64,000 nt of DNA, from NCBI RefSeq assembly GCF_946482605.1, contig NZ_CAMLSE010000028.1, positions 1 through 64,000 of the forward strand, in the 5' to 3' direction. The notes below the pieces were generated by a model. The model was not told the DNA's origin. It ran no database searches and worked only from the letters and a program-made list of their open reading frames with translations. This stretch comes from an uncultured Dyadobacter sp. (lineage in GTDB: Bacteria; Bacteroidota; Bacteroidia; Cytophagales; Spirosomataceae). Within the stretch, counting starts at the first letter, position 1, and each line of letters starts with the position of its first letter. This document shows, in pieces, positions 29,929 through 38,385 of this stretch. The translations under genes were made by a program, and so were the position numbers.

Positions 29929-30249
29929 TTATACTGGGTATTGATCAACAATGGTGACGCTGTGCTGCAAGCCTGTCTTTTCAAGCGTGTCTACGATCAG
30001 CTCCTGTGGTTTGACAATGTAAATGGCCAGTTTCGGGCCGATTTTCTGCTTGGAATAGATAAGTACCCGCAACCCGGCGGACGACATAAAGTTAAGATCC
30101 TCCATGTCAAGCACCAATGCGTCGATGCCCTGATTGGAGATTTTCTCGACTTCGGTCTGAAACACACGGGCCGACAGGGAATCCAATTCCCCGTGCAGGG
30201 TCAGGCGCGCTACCTTGTCTGCTACTGCTGATTCTATTTGAAATGCCAT
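29929..30249 (-). CDS. STAS-domain anti-anti-sigma factor homologue
   Basis: A 106-residue single-domain STAS protein. The conserved loop with the phosphorylatable serine is LNFMSSAGLRVLI; the upstream strand VLDMEDL is also typical. It should bind the RsbW-like kinase encoded 8 bp downstream when unphosphorylated and be released on phosphorylation. A second STAS gene (32561-32899) shares the same FMSSAGLRVL core, so the locus has two antagonists for apparently one kinase. A 115 bp palindromic element lies just upstream of this gene. Confidence 0.92.
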   Translation of the reverse strand: MAFQIESAVADKVARLTLHGELDSLSARVFQTEVEKISNQGIDALVLDMEDLNFMSSAGLRVLIYSKQKIGPKLAIYIVKPQELIVDTLEKTGLQHSVTIVDQYPV

Positions 30250-30297
30250 GATTGTAATGTTTTTAAAATGAATGGTTTGCTTTTTGAGGGGTAGATG

Positions 30298-30412
30298 GTT
30301 GGGCGTAGTCTGCGACTACGTCCGAGTGTTGGCCGGTCTCCGACCGGCTTTTAGAAACGTCACTGGTCAGAGACCAGTTTACGCTCGGACGTAGTCGGAG
30401 ACTACGCCCAAC
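30298..30412. repeat. Nested palindromic element made of four GTC-N3-GAC hairpins
   Basis: The outer arms 30298-30326 and 30384-30412 are inverted repeats matching at 28 of 29 positions. Each arm itself holds a mini-palindrome (GTAGTC-TGC-GACTAC at 30305-30319 and GTAGTC-GGA-GACTAC at 30391-30405). Two further mini-palindromes fill the centre: GCCGGTC-TCC-GACCGGC (30332-30348) and ACTGGTC-AGA-GACCAGT (30362-30378). All four share the plan (N)nGTC-N3-GAC(N)n. The element sits between the stop of glgX and the start of the STAS gene, both on the minus strand, so it would be in the transcript leader of the STAS gene or between two cistrons. It looks like a REP/BIME-type mobile palindrome; no transposase is near. 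Confidence 0.9.
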
Positions 30413-30436
30413 ACCCCAATATCTCTAACCTCTTCC

Positions 30437-32557
30437 TTACTTGCCTATTAATATGACCGTGGCCCTTCCCCCCACAAGGAAGCGTCCCTGGTCGTCCAGT
30501 TTCGGCTCCTTACCGATCGGGTAGATATCCTCTCCTGACGGCATATCGGTATTCACGGACAGATGCCAGCTCCTGCCCGCGGGAAGCGCCGGCAATTCGT
30601 AGTACAATGCATCCCAGTAGGAGTTCATCGCCACATACACAGTGTCGTCTGCAATGGTGCCGCTTTTTGCATGAGCGCCATCGAGCATAAATGCCAGACA
30701 CCGGCTGGAACTTGCAAAGTCGGGTTGCCATGCCTGCGTGCCATGGAAGCTGATGTCCGGATAACCGCTGCCCACGTAATCGCGGTGCTGAAAATGCGTA
30801 CGGCTTCTCAAAACCGGGTGTGCGCGGCGGAAACGCGTGATATTGCTTGCAAAATGGTAGATGTCCGCGTTCTTATCCAGCAGGTTCCAGTCGATCCAGT
30901 TCAGCTCGTTGTCATGACAGTAGGTATTGTTGTTACCCGACTTTGTCACACCCATTTCGTCCCCTGAAAGGATCATCGGAACGCCCTGGCTTACCATCAG
31001 AATGGTCAGCGCATTCTTGATCTGCTTGTGACGAAGCTGGTTAATGAACGGATCATCTGTTTCACCTTCCACCCCGCAGTTCCATGAATGATTATCATTA
31101 CCGCCATCATTGTTATGTTCTCCATTCGCTTCGTTATGCTTTTCATTGTAGGCGAAAAGGTCATAGAGTGTAAAACCATCGTGACAGGCAATAAAATTAA
31201 TGCTCGCGGTCGGGCCGCGATAGTGGTACAGATCCGGCCACCCCTGAATGCATTGGGCGATCTCGCCCACCAGTCCTTCGTCGCCTTTCAGAAACTTCCG
31301 CACCGAATCGCGGTACTTGCCGTTCCATTCTGCCCAGCGGCCGTATGCCGGAAAGGAGCCCACCTGATAAAGGCCGCCCGCATCCCAGGCCTCGGCCACC
31401 AGCTTGCATTTGGCAAGGATGGGATCATATGCGAGGGATTCCAGCAAAGGCGGATTGCTCAATGGCGCACCGTTCTGATCACGGCCCAGAATGGCCGCGA
31501 GGTCGAAACGGAAGCCGTCGATATGGTAATCGGCCGCCCAGTAGCGCAGGCAATCCAGTACCATGTTCCGCACGACAGGATTGTTACAGTTCAGTGTGTT
31601 TCCCGTTCCCGAGAAATTGAAGTAGTAACCTTCCGGCGTCAGCATGTAATAAGTCTTATTGTCTATCCCGCGGAACGAGATCGTATGCCCCCGGTGATCG
31701 CCTTCTGCTGTGTGATTGAACACCACATCCAGCATTACTTCGATACCGTTTTTGTGCAGTTCTTTGATCAGCGTTTTCAGCTCGTCCACCTGCATTCCAA
31801 ACTTACCGGTTGCAGCATAGCCAGCTTTCGGTGAGAAGAAATTGACCGTGCTATATCCCCAGAAATTGACGATGAGTCCGCCTGTTACGGGGTTCTCCCG
31901 GCTGTTCTCCCATTCATCGAATTCGTAGATGGGCATCAGCTCGACGCAGTTCACTCCCAATTCTTTCAGGTAGGCCACTTTGCTGCGGATCGCGGCAAAC
32001 GTACCCGGGTTTTTGACATTCGAAGAAGGATGTTGCGTGAAACCCCGCACGTGCATTTCGTAGATCACCAGGTCCTCGATCGGAGTCTCCAGCGGATGGT
32101 CGTTCTCCCAGTCGAAGTCCTCGAAAACGAGACGCGAACGATAGGGATACACATTGTCCCATTTGGGCTCGGCCAGCCAGCTATCCCGGCCTCCGATCGC
32201 CTTGGCATAGGGGTCGCTCAGGATGATGCTCTTGTCGAAACGATGTCCTTCTTCGGGTTTGAACGGGCCGTCCATGCGGTAACCGTATTCCAGCCGCTCA
32301 TAATCAAGATCGAAGACGATCATGGAATACACATTTCCTGTCCTGAACTCCTCGGGAAACCGTATCTCGGCAAATGGCTGGGCTTCTCCCCTTTCAAACA
32401 ACACCAGCGTACAATCGATCGCCTCGCTGGAATAGATGCTGAAATTGATCCCGTTGGGTACCATCGTCGCGCCGAAGGGCAGCACATGCCCGCGGCGGAA
32501 CTTGATGCCCTGGTGTTCGTGAGTGGGGTAATAGTCTATCCGGATATCTGTTGCCAT
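30437..32557 (-). CDS. glgX: Glycogen debranching enzyme (isoamylase-type, GH13)
   Basis: A 706-residue GH13 enzyme that hydrolyses alpha-1,6 branch points of glycogen, probably after phosphorylase trimming. An N-terminal CBM48-like domain (about 15-150) precedes the catalytic barrel. The active-site residues are present: nucleophile in DGFRFDLAAI, acid/base glutamate in VAEAWDAGG, and transition-state aspartate in FIACHDGFTL. The length fits GlgX/TreX enzymes. It lies between two STAS genes with gaps of 3 bp (to the upstream STAS stop) and about 190 bp (to the downstream STAS start, holding the palindromic element). This placing inside a partner-switching locus suggests co-regulation of glycogen breakdown with stress signalling. 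Confidence 0.95.
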   Translation of the reverse strand: MATDIRIDYYPTHEHQGIKFRRGHVLPFGATMVPNGINFSIYSSEAIDCTLVLFERGEAQPFAEIRFPEEFRTGNVYSMIVFDLDYERLEYGYRMDGPFKPEEGHRFDKSIILSDPYAKAIGGRDSWLAEPKWDNVYPYRSRLVFEDFDWENDHPLETPIEDLVIYEMHVRGFTQHPSSNVKNPGTFAAIRSKVAYLKELGVNCVELMPIYEFDEWENSRENPVTGGLIVNFWGYSTVNFFSPKAGYAATGKFGMQVDELKTLIKELHKNGIEVMLDVVFNHTAEGDHRGHTISFRGIDNKTYYMLTPEGYYFNFSGTGNTLNCNNPVVRNMVLDCLRYWAADYHIDGFRFDLAAILGRDQNGAPLSNPPLLESLAYDPILAKCKLVAEAWDAGGLYQVGSFPAYGRWAEWNGKYRDSVRKFLKGDEGLVGEIAQCIQGWPDLYHYRGPTASINFIACHDGFTLYDLFAYNEKHNEANGEHNNDGGNDNHSWNCGVEGETDDPFINQLRHKQIKNALTILMVSQGVPMILSGDEMGVTKSGNNNTYCHDNELNWIDWNLLDKNADIYHFASNITRFRRAHPVLRSRTHFQHRDYVGSGYPDISFHGTQAWQPDFASSSRCLAFMLDGAHAKSGTIADDTVYVAMNSYWDALYYELPALPAGRSWHLSVNTDMPSGEDIYPIGKEPKLDDQGRFLVGGRATVILIGK

Positions 32558-32560
32558 GCG

Positions 32561-32899
32561 TCAGTTTTGTTTTAGGATGACAATTGCCTCGCCTACCTGG
32601 CCCACGATCGTGAAGAAATTGATAAATCCGGTGGTCGACATGACATCCTGGATATCTTCCGAAACCCCTACCAGCACCACCTTCCCATTCTGCCCTTTGA
32701 TGTTCCGGTACACCATCAGCAGCACCCGGAGTCCGGCGCTGGACATGAATCCAACCGCAGTGAGGTCGATCGCCACAAGCTGGCTCTGATCGGTGGCCTG
32801 TCGTGCGCTTTTTTCAAACTCCGGCGCCGTCTTGCTATCGATATCGCCTGCCACCTCGACAACCGAGATGCCCTCCTGTTCCGTAATTGTAACTTTCAT
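32561..32899 (-). CDS. STAS-domain protein (second anti-sigma antagonist)
   Basis: A 112-residue STAS protein with the phospho-serine loop VGFMSSAGLRVLLM and preceding strand LVAIDLTAV. It shares the core of the STAS protein at 29929-30249 but is otherwise diverged. Its stop lies 3 bp before the glgX ATG, so the two are co-translated or nearly so. It begins 26 bp after the AGE-family gene. It could be a second client of the RsbW-like kinase or respond to a kinase elsewhere. Confidence 0.92.
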   Translation of the reverse strand: MKVTITEQEGISVVEVAGDIDSKTAPEFEKSARQATDQSQLVAIDLTAVGFMSSAGLRVLLMVYRNIKGQNGKVVLVGVSEDIQDVMSTTGFINFFTIVGQVGEAIVILKQN

Positions 32900-32925
32900 C
32901 TGAAAAGGTTATTAATGTGACCGGA

Positions 32926-34749
32926 TTACACCACAGGGCTGATCTGTACTTTTACACGGATGCGTTCGTCTGTCTGAGGCAGCTTCACGGTCAATCCCTG
33001 CGCATCGAAGTCGGTATAGGGCTGGTCGTTGACGAATACCTCGCTGATGTAAATGCTTCCGGCGGGCAGGATGTCCGGCGAAACGCGGAGGATGTTGTCC
33101 GGCCAGCTGTTCGGGTACGGTTTGAAATAGAAGTAGGTTGATTGCTTGGTGATCAGCAGGTTGATGTAAACCGCCGACAGGTAGCAAAGTTCAGTACTAT
33201 GGTATGCGCTCATGGAATGGCTTCCTTTAAAGCGCTCGGTCCCCAGCAGGTACGGCATTCCATTGCCCAGGACATTGAAATACACCCCACCATCGTCGTT
33301 ATCGAGGAAGAATGCATTGTAAAATGCGGCCGCTTCTCGCGCCTGTTTTTCATACTCTTTGTCGCCCAGGATCCCGTAAAGGATCAGGTACGCGAGGATT
33401 GCCTGTTCCTGCTGCCACCATGCCTTGCGGTCGTGCCATACAAACTGATGGCGGTCGCCGGTTTTGAGCTCGCGCTCCACCACGTCATACCATCCGCCCC
33501 TTTGCTGGTCGGAACCCGCTGCCGGCATCAATGCGGCAATCTTTTTCGCGAATTCGAGATAGTCTTCTTTCGGTGTGATCGAATGCTGGCGCATGAGGTT
33601 CCACGCTATTTTCAGGTTATGGCCAACGACCGCCCTGTTTTGCTGCCATCCCCAGGACTGATCTTTACTCCAGTCCTCAAAGAATTTCTCTTGTACGAAC
33701 GGACTGTTGTCGTAATCGGGGAAGTATTTGGTGATGGTGTCAAAAGTATATTCCAGAAAATCGGCATGCTTTTTCTCACCTGTCGCCAGGTACAGATTGA
33801 TCAGGTAAGCCGGAGCGTGGTCACCCACCGAGTTCCAGTTTTTGCGGGCTTTGTTATGCGCGAGCGACTCTTCATGGGCGTCGAGCGTAATAGGGTGCAG
33901 GTGCGAATAGTAACCCACTCCGTTGTGGTCTTTGAAATACTTCTCAAACAGGTCGATCGTCTTGTCAATATCGAAACGGATCCGTGGATCGCCCGTAATG
34001 CGGTAGGTTTGTGTAGGTCCTGCCAATGCGTATATCTGCTCGTACATGGGCAGTGCATCCAGGTCATCGCCGAATTCTGAGGTCAGCAACTTGGTTTCCT
34101 TCTGGCCTTCCACCTTCAAGCCGTGATACCAGTACACGAGGTCGTCATCCTGATCGAAGAAACGCATATGGTCACGAAGGTATTCGGTACCGAGCTCCGC
34201 ACCTTCAAGGAATTCGTCCTTTCCGGTCAGCAGGTAAGCTGACGCAAAACCATAAACCATGCGGGAAATGGTATCTGTCTCCTGCAAATAGTCCCCTTTT
34301 TTTGCGCCACCGAGGTGGAGCATCGTCCGGTAATTCTTATAGTTGATATCTTCTTTGGGATAATCGAACTGCCATTTTAGGTAGCTCGATGCGATAGAAC
34401 TGATTTGCGTAATCCACCAGTTCTGTTCCTCGTGGCGATAAACCTTAGGTTCCTTGCCCGGAAAGATCAGTTGCTGCGCCTCAAATGCGGGTTCGTCGGC
34501 GCCTGCATTGGGATAGAACGTACCGTACGCAAAAACGTACTGCCCATTGGTAGCCAGAAAGGCGGTGATATCGCCCGGATCCTGCCAGCCCTCGGTGAGG
34601 TTCTGCACGCTGCGCGCATAAGTGGAGGCGATCAGCCGGAGTTTGAAAGGCCTCTTGTCCGAGGTTTCCAGGGTAAACCACCGTTCCTGCGGATTATACC
34701 CTGTGATATACCCCGCGATGGTATCAGAAAAGGTGAAATTAATATTCAT
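32926..34749 (-). CDS. AGE-family-like (alpha/alpha)6-barrel sugar enzyme
   Basis: A 607-residue cytoplasmic protein without signal peptide. After an N-terminal beta-rich part of about 90 residues, it shows repeated helix pairs with aromatic and charged clusters (SWGWQQNRAVVGHNLKIAW, WWQQEQAILAYLILYG), the pattern of the N-acylglucosamine 2-epimerase / cellobiose epimerase barrel. The histidine in VGHNLK and the WWQQEQA segment match catalytic-helix regions of that family. The substrate is not clear; the neighbouring glgX suggests an alpha-glucan or disaccharide. It is the first gene after a 126 bp gap on the minus strand, so a promoter is likely between 34750 and 34875, although I found no good box. 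Confidence 0.75.
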   Translation of the reverse strand: MNINFTFSDTIAGYITGYNPQERWFTLETSDKRPFKLRLIASTYARSVQNLTEGWQDPGDITAFLATNGQYVFAYGTFYPNAGADEPAFEAQQLIFPGKEPKVYRHEEQNWWITQISSIASSYLKWQFDYPKEDINYKNYRTMLHLGGAKKGDYLQETDTISRMVYGFASAYLLTGKDEFLEGAELGTEYLRDHMRFFDQDDDLVYWYHGLKVEGQKETKLLTSEFGDDLDALPMYEQIYALAGPTQTYRITGDPRIRFDIDKTIDLFEKYFKDHNGVGYYSHLHPITLDAHEESLAHNKARKNWNSVGDHAPAYLINLYLATGEKKHADFLEYTFDTITKYFPDYDNSPFVQEKFFEDWSKDQSWGWQQNRAVVGHNLKIAWNLMRQHSITPKEDYLEFAKKIAALMPAAGSDQQRGGWYDVVERELKTGDRHQFVWHDRKAWWQQEQAILAYLILYGILGDKEYEKQAREAAAFYNAFFLDNDDGGVYFNVLGNGMPYLLGTERFKGSHSMSAYHSTELCYLSAVYINLLITKQSTYFYFKPYPNSWPDNILRVSPDILPAGSIYISEVFVNDQPYTDFDAQGLTVKLPQTDERIRVKVQISPVV

Positions 34750-34875
34750 GCTTTTAACATTAAGGTGTTTAAAAAATGCTTTTTAGAAAAAGGGTTTACC
34801 GGCTTCCGGCGCTGTTCAAGGGCATTATGCAATCGCGTCTATCGTCTCCCTCTTACGCTCAGGTGATGGCAGCGC

Positions 34876-35301
34876 TCAGGCAACTGCCGGCTCCTGATCG
34901 CGGTAGCCTTGGGTGATCTCGATGATATTGCCTTCGGGATCTTTGAGCCAGACCGTCTTCCAGCCTTCGATCACGTCGTCGAAATGCAGGGGACCCAATG
35001 TGATCACGGCATCGTCGCCCATGGCTGCAACCTTGGCATCCACGTCTTCCACCGAAAACGCGATGTGACGCAGGCCAGGATAATGCGGACCGTCAGCTTC
35101 CGACATCGGGCAGGGCCGCTCCTCCTCGGGCGGGAAGATCTCGAAGTAAAAATTCTCTTCATTTTTCAGGAAAACCAGCTCGGCATCGTCGCCCAGGCTG
35201 ATTGTCCTGGCCCGCTTGAAACCAAAATGAGTCGCGTAAAACGATTCGAACCGGGCAAGGTTTTTAACGGTTAGCGCCAGGTGAAAAAATGTCGTGTTCA
35301 T
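34876..35301 (-). CDS. VOC family (glyoxalase-like) protein
   Basis: A 141-residue vicinal-oxygen-chelate protein with the two beta-alpha-beta-beta-beta modules typical of the fold: FFHLALTVKNLARFESFYAT at the start and LRHIAFSVEDVDAKVAAM after residue 75. The expected metal-ligand positions (H in FHLA, E in FEIF, H in RHIAF, E in NIIEIT) are all present. VOC enzymes include glyoxalases, dioxygenases and resistance proteins, so the reaction is open. It is the last gene of the accessory cluster; its start is 11 bp after the DJ-1 gene stop. Confidence 0.9.
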   Translation of the reverse strand: MNTTFFHLALTVKNLARFESFYATHFGFKRARTISLGDDAELVFLKNEENFYFEIFPPEEERPCPMSEADGPHYPGLRHIAFSVEDVDAKVAAMGDDAVITLGPLHFDDVIEGWKTVWLKDPEGNIIEITQGYRDQEPAVA

Positions 35302-35312
35302 AGTTGTATGGG

Positions 35313-35882
35313 TTATCTGGATGAGAGCGTCTCGATGATCTGCCTGGCAAACAGGTGCGCATGCCCTCCCGATCTTCCGGTGATCAGGTCGCCATCCACT
35401 ACTACATCTTCATTGACGTAGATCGCGCCGTACGCCTTCGCGTCGCCGATGAGGTTGTTGTGGCACACCAGTCTTCTTCCCCGCACCAGTTCCGTGGCGG
35501 GCGCGGTGAGCCACAAACCATGGCAGATAATACCCTTAACAATGCCGGGTTCTGCAAAAACCCTTTTCAGAAAAGCTGTTGCCGGTGGGATTTTCTCGAC
35601 ATCCTCAGTGTAGCGCAGGCGGTCCGAAACCATACCCGACGGGACGATGATCGCATCGTAGGTGCGGAGTTCTTCATCGCTCATTCCCTCGAATGTCTCC
35701 CAGCAATCCATGGGAGCCCGGTACTCGTGCCCAAGGAAGGTCAGTTTTTCCTGGCCCCACAGCCTAGTCAGGAAATGGAGGTCGGCTCCCTCCTCCGGAA
35801 AACGGAATTTGTAGTAGAAGATCTCATTCTCGAAGTAGTCAGCTTCGAACAGGACCCCGATCTTTTTTCCTGCAAGTTTCAT
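35313..35882 (-). CDS. DJ-1/PfpI family protein
   Basis: A 189-residue protein of the DJ-1/PfpI (class I glutamine-amidotransferase-like) superfamily. The likely nucleophile cysteine lies in GIICHGLW, after the usual tight turn, and the family glutamate region near the N-terminus is present. Members are glyoxalases/deglycases, peptidases or isonitrile hydratases. A second, longer DJ-1 gene lies in the same cluster (40085-40912), so the pathway may handle reactive aldehydes or ketoaldehydes; that is inference. Gap to the NTF2 gene upstream is 36 bp. Confidence 0.88.
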   Translation of the reverse strand: MKLAGKKIGVLFEADYFENEIFYYKFRFPEEGADLHFLTRLWGQEKLTFLGHEYRAPMDCWETFEGMSDEELRTYDAIIVPSGMVSDRLRYTEDVEKIPPATAFLKRVFAEPGIVKGIICHGLWLTAPATELVRGRRLVCHNNLIGDAKAYGAIYVNEDVVVDGDLITGRSGGHAHLFARQIIETLSSR

Positions 35883-35918
35883 GGTAACAGGGTTTAGGCG
35901 TTGATGTATAGTTTAGGT

Positions 35919-36311
35919 TTAAGCCAATGATCCGTCGGGATGCTGGACCATGCCAGCGAAATGAATGGCGATTCTGCCATTTTCGAGCACCCAGCTGTCG
36001 GCAAAGCGCATTTCGCTTTTTTGTCCGCCGGCTGTCATCGTGATCTGCTCGGTGATCATGAGGGTTTCGGGGTTCTCCGTTTCTGCCCAGAACACGATTT
36101 CTGTTTCAAGGCCATCGATGCCCAGAATACCCTGCATGTGCTCATTCACCTGCTCGCGGCCTTTGTATACGACCGGCGATTTCGAAAAACTGCTGATCAG
36201 CGTGGCATCATCGGTGTACTGGTCTAGCAGCGCATCGATGTTTTTATCGAGGATAAACTGGATATGTTCCTTGTACATCCTGCCCAGTTTGGTATCCGGC
36301 ACGTTCTTCAT
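35919..36311 (-). CDS. NTF2-fold / SnoaL-like protein
   Basis: A 130-residue single-domain protein with the NTF2 pattern: helix 1 (MYKEHIQFILDKNIDALLDQ), the DDATLIS strand, a VYKGREQV loop, then four beta strands ending WVLENGRIAIHFAG. It resembles the SnoaL-like domain proteins found in polyketide cyclases, limonene epoxide hydrolases and many orphan enzymes. It is one of six NTF2-fold genes in this cluster. Without a structure the pocket residues cannot be assigned. Confidence 0.82.
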   Translation of the reverse strand: MKNVPDTKLGRMYKEHIQFILDKNIDALLDQYTDDATLISSFSKSPVVYKGREQVNEHMQGILGIDGLETEIVFWAETENPETLMITEQITMTAGGQKSEMRFADSWVLENGRIAIHFAGMVQHPDGSLA

Positions 36312-36344
36312 GGATTGGTTTCTGTTAAAGAATGAGAGAATGGT

Positions 36345-36776
36345 TTACAGCGTCGCCGAGCCTTCGTGGTATTCGAGGCCATCGACTATATATTTAGTAA
36401 TGATTGCCTTACCAGCGTCGTTCAGCTTTACTTCCCACGTTTGGAATGCATCGCATTTAATACGTTTGCTGAACGGCTCCGGCGCATTCCAAACGCTGGC
36501 TTCCCATTGCACCACCACTTTCACCGTAGCCTTGTCGCCCTCGATTTCCGGTTCGACAATCTTGACAGTATGTATTTCATCAAAGAAAATGCGGATGACA
36601 CGCTGGAACCAGCCTTCGAATCCGGCGTGTCCGTAGATCGTCACTTCCGGAAAAACCATTTCCAGTTCCGCATCCGCCAGCAGCGGCAACACTTCTACCA
36701 TCGGGACGTGGACGTCCAGCTTTTTGTACCAGTCTTTGGCTAATTCAACTATGGCTTCCTGGGTTAGCATTGTCAT
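36345..36776 (-). CDS. NTF2-fold protein
   Basis: A 143-residue protein with an NTF2-like layout: a helical N-terminus with AIVELAKDWYKKLDVH, ELEMVFPEVTIYGHAGFEGW (the strand plus W/G loop typical of the fold), then KATVKVVVQWEASVW and a C-terminal strand IITKYIVDGLEYH. Two ATG codons (M1, M3) are possible starts. It is separated by 33 bp from the next NTF2 gene and by 52 bp from the GMC oxidoreductase. The function is unknown. Confidence 0.8.
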   Translation of the reverse strand: MTMLTQEAIVELAKDWYKKLDVHVPMVEVLPLLADAELEMVFPEVTIYGHAGFEGWFQRVIRIFFDEIHTVKIVEPEIEGDKATVKVVVQWEASVWNAPEPFSKRIKCDAFQTWEVKLNDAGKAIITKYIVDGLEYHEGSATL

Positions 36777-36828
36777 GTCTGTTAAGGTTTGAAATAAAAA
36801 TAATCGGGTCGCAGCTTGCTTTTGGGTC

Positions 36829-38358
36829 CTATGGATTGTCTTCCAGGATCATATCGGCCGCTTTTTCGCCGATCATGAAGCAGGCTGCCACCGTGTTGCC
36901 GCTGGTTACCGTCGGCATGACGGAGGCGTCGGCCACGCGCAGGTTCGCGATGCCTCGTACGCGAAGACGGGGATCCACCACGGCATCCTCATCCTGCCCG
37001 ATCCGGCAAGTCCCGGCAGGGTGCCAGATCGTTGTACTTTGACTTTTTATGAATGCCGGTATATCAGCTCCCGGTCCCGGCACCATCTCACCTCCATTCA
37101 GTTCCAGGAACTTGGGCGTGTTAGCAAGGTCGCGGACGAGTTCAACCGCTTTGGACAAAACGGCCATATCGGCTTCGCTGTCCAGGTATTTAGGATTGAC
37201 AACAGGGGCGTCCGCCGGGTTTTTCGACCGTAACGTCACTTCTCCGCGGCTTTCCGGCTGAACCAGTATCGGTAGGAAGATGCACACCGGGCCTCCGAGA
37301 TCGGGCAGCACAGGCGCCAATGGTTGTGGTAAACTGGGTGTAAAATTGATCTGAAGATCGACCAGGCTACCGTCGTTTTTAGTGTTCACGAAAAGCGCAT
37401 TGCCCGTCAGTAATGTCGTTTGGGGCATCGGTATCCTGGAACGGAAGATCATAGGCAGCTGCAAATGATCCTGCAAATTTTTACCTACACCCGGCAAATC
37501 GGCCACCACGGGTATGTCGTGGGCCAGCAGCGCTTCCGCCGGACCGATCCCGGAAAGCAGCAGCAGCTTCGGTGAAGCCAATGCGCCTGCCGACACGATC
37601 ACCTCGTGGGATGCCAGGGCATGCCAGATTTGTCCTTCATGCCGAAATTCGACGCCGAATGCGTTGTCATTCTCGATCAGTATCCGCAAAACCGGCGCAT
37701 CGGTGATGATCGTCAGGTTGTCGCGACTGGCTACCGGGTCGAGGAATGCAGACGCTCCGCTGTCCCGCTGGTCGGCTTTGCTGATATGGAATTGCAGCAA
37801 ACCGGCACCGTTCTGCTGGCGTTCGCCATTGTAGTCCCAATGCGGCCCGTCATAGCCGAGTTCGGTGGCGCCAATCAGGAAGTGTTCCGAGCGCATTACC
37901 TCATCCGGACAATCCCGGATGCTCAGTTCACCGCCGGTTTCGTGGAATTCCGAAGGACCGCTTTCAAAGTTCTCCGATTTTTTGAAATAAGGCAAAACAT
38001 CCTTGTAACCCCATCCGGTGGCACCTTTGGCTTCCCATTCATCGAAATTACCGGGATTGCCGCGGACATACATCATCGCATTCAGCGACGTGCTGCCACC
38101 CAGAACTTTCCCCTGATTAATCACGATCTGGCGTCCGCCCAGGCCTGCCTGCCGGGTCGTTTCAAGCTTCCAGTCGAGGTTTGATCCCCAGAGGCTCACA
38201 AAACCGGCCGGGTCCCGGATGGCGGGTTCACTGTCGGGACTACCCGCTTCGATCAGCAGCACCTTGCGTCTGGAATCAGCGCTGAGGCGATTGGCCAGCA
38301 CGCTGCCGGCAGCTCCGGCCCCGACAATGATGAAATCGTATATCTGATTGTTCAGCAT
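36829..38358 (-). CDS. GMC family FAD-dependent oxidoreductase (choline-dehydrogenase-like)
   Basis: A 509-residue flavoenzyme of the glucose-methanol-choline family that oxidises an alcohol to an aldehyde or ketone. Visible are the N-terminal dinucleotide-binding motif (IIVGAGAAGSVLANRL, with E at the end of strand 2 in LLIEAG), the GMC signature GKVLGGSTSLNAMMYVRGN, and the C-terminal catalytic histidine region WHPAGTCRIG followed by DASVMPTVTSGNT. There is no signal peptide. It lies between an NTF2 gene and the ThDP-dependent decarboxylase-like gene (27 bp gap), so the pair may act in sequence on one substrate. The substrate cannot be told from the sequence. Confidence 0.94.
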   Translation of the reverse strand: MLNNQIYDFIIVGAGAAGSVLANRLSADSRRKVLLIEAGSPDSEPAIRDPAGFVSLWGSNLDWKLETTRQAGLGGRQIVINQGKVLGGSTSLNAMMYVRGNPGNFDEWEAKGATGWGYKDVLPYFKKSENFESGPSEFHETGGELSIRDCPDEVMRSEHFLIGATELGYDGPHWDYNGERQQNGAGLLQFHISKADQRDSGASAFLDPVASRDNLTIITDAPVLRILIENDNAFGVEFRHEGQIWHALASHEVIVSAGALASPKLLLLSGIGPAEALLAHDIPVVADLPGVGKNLQDHLQLPMIFRSRIPMPQTTLLTGNALFVNTKNDGSLVDLQINFTPSLPQPLAPVLPDLGGPVCIFLPILVQPESRGEVTLRSKNPADAPVVNPKYLDSEADMAVLSKAVELVRDLANTPKFLELNGGEMVPGPGADIPAFIKSQSTTIWHPAGTCRIGQDEDAVVDPRLRVRGIANLRVADASVMPTVTSGNTVAACFMIGEKAADMILEDNP

Positions 38359-38385
38359 CTCAAGAGTAAGGGTTTAGATAGTCAG

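Noticed and set aside
33142..34080. Plus-strand open frame of 312 codons opposite the AGE-type gene
   Set aside because: Antisense to a gene with clear barrel motifs; no start signal or recognisable domain.
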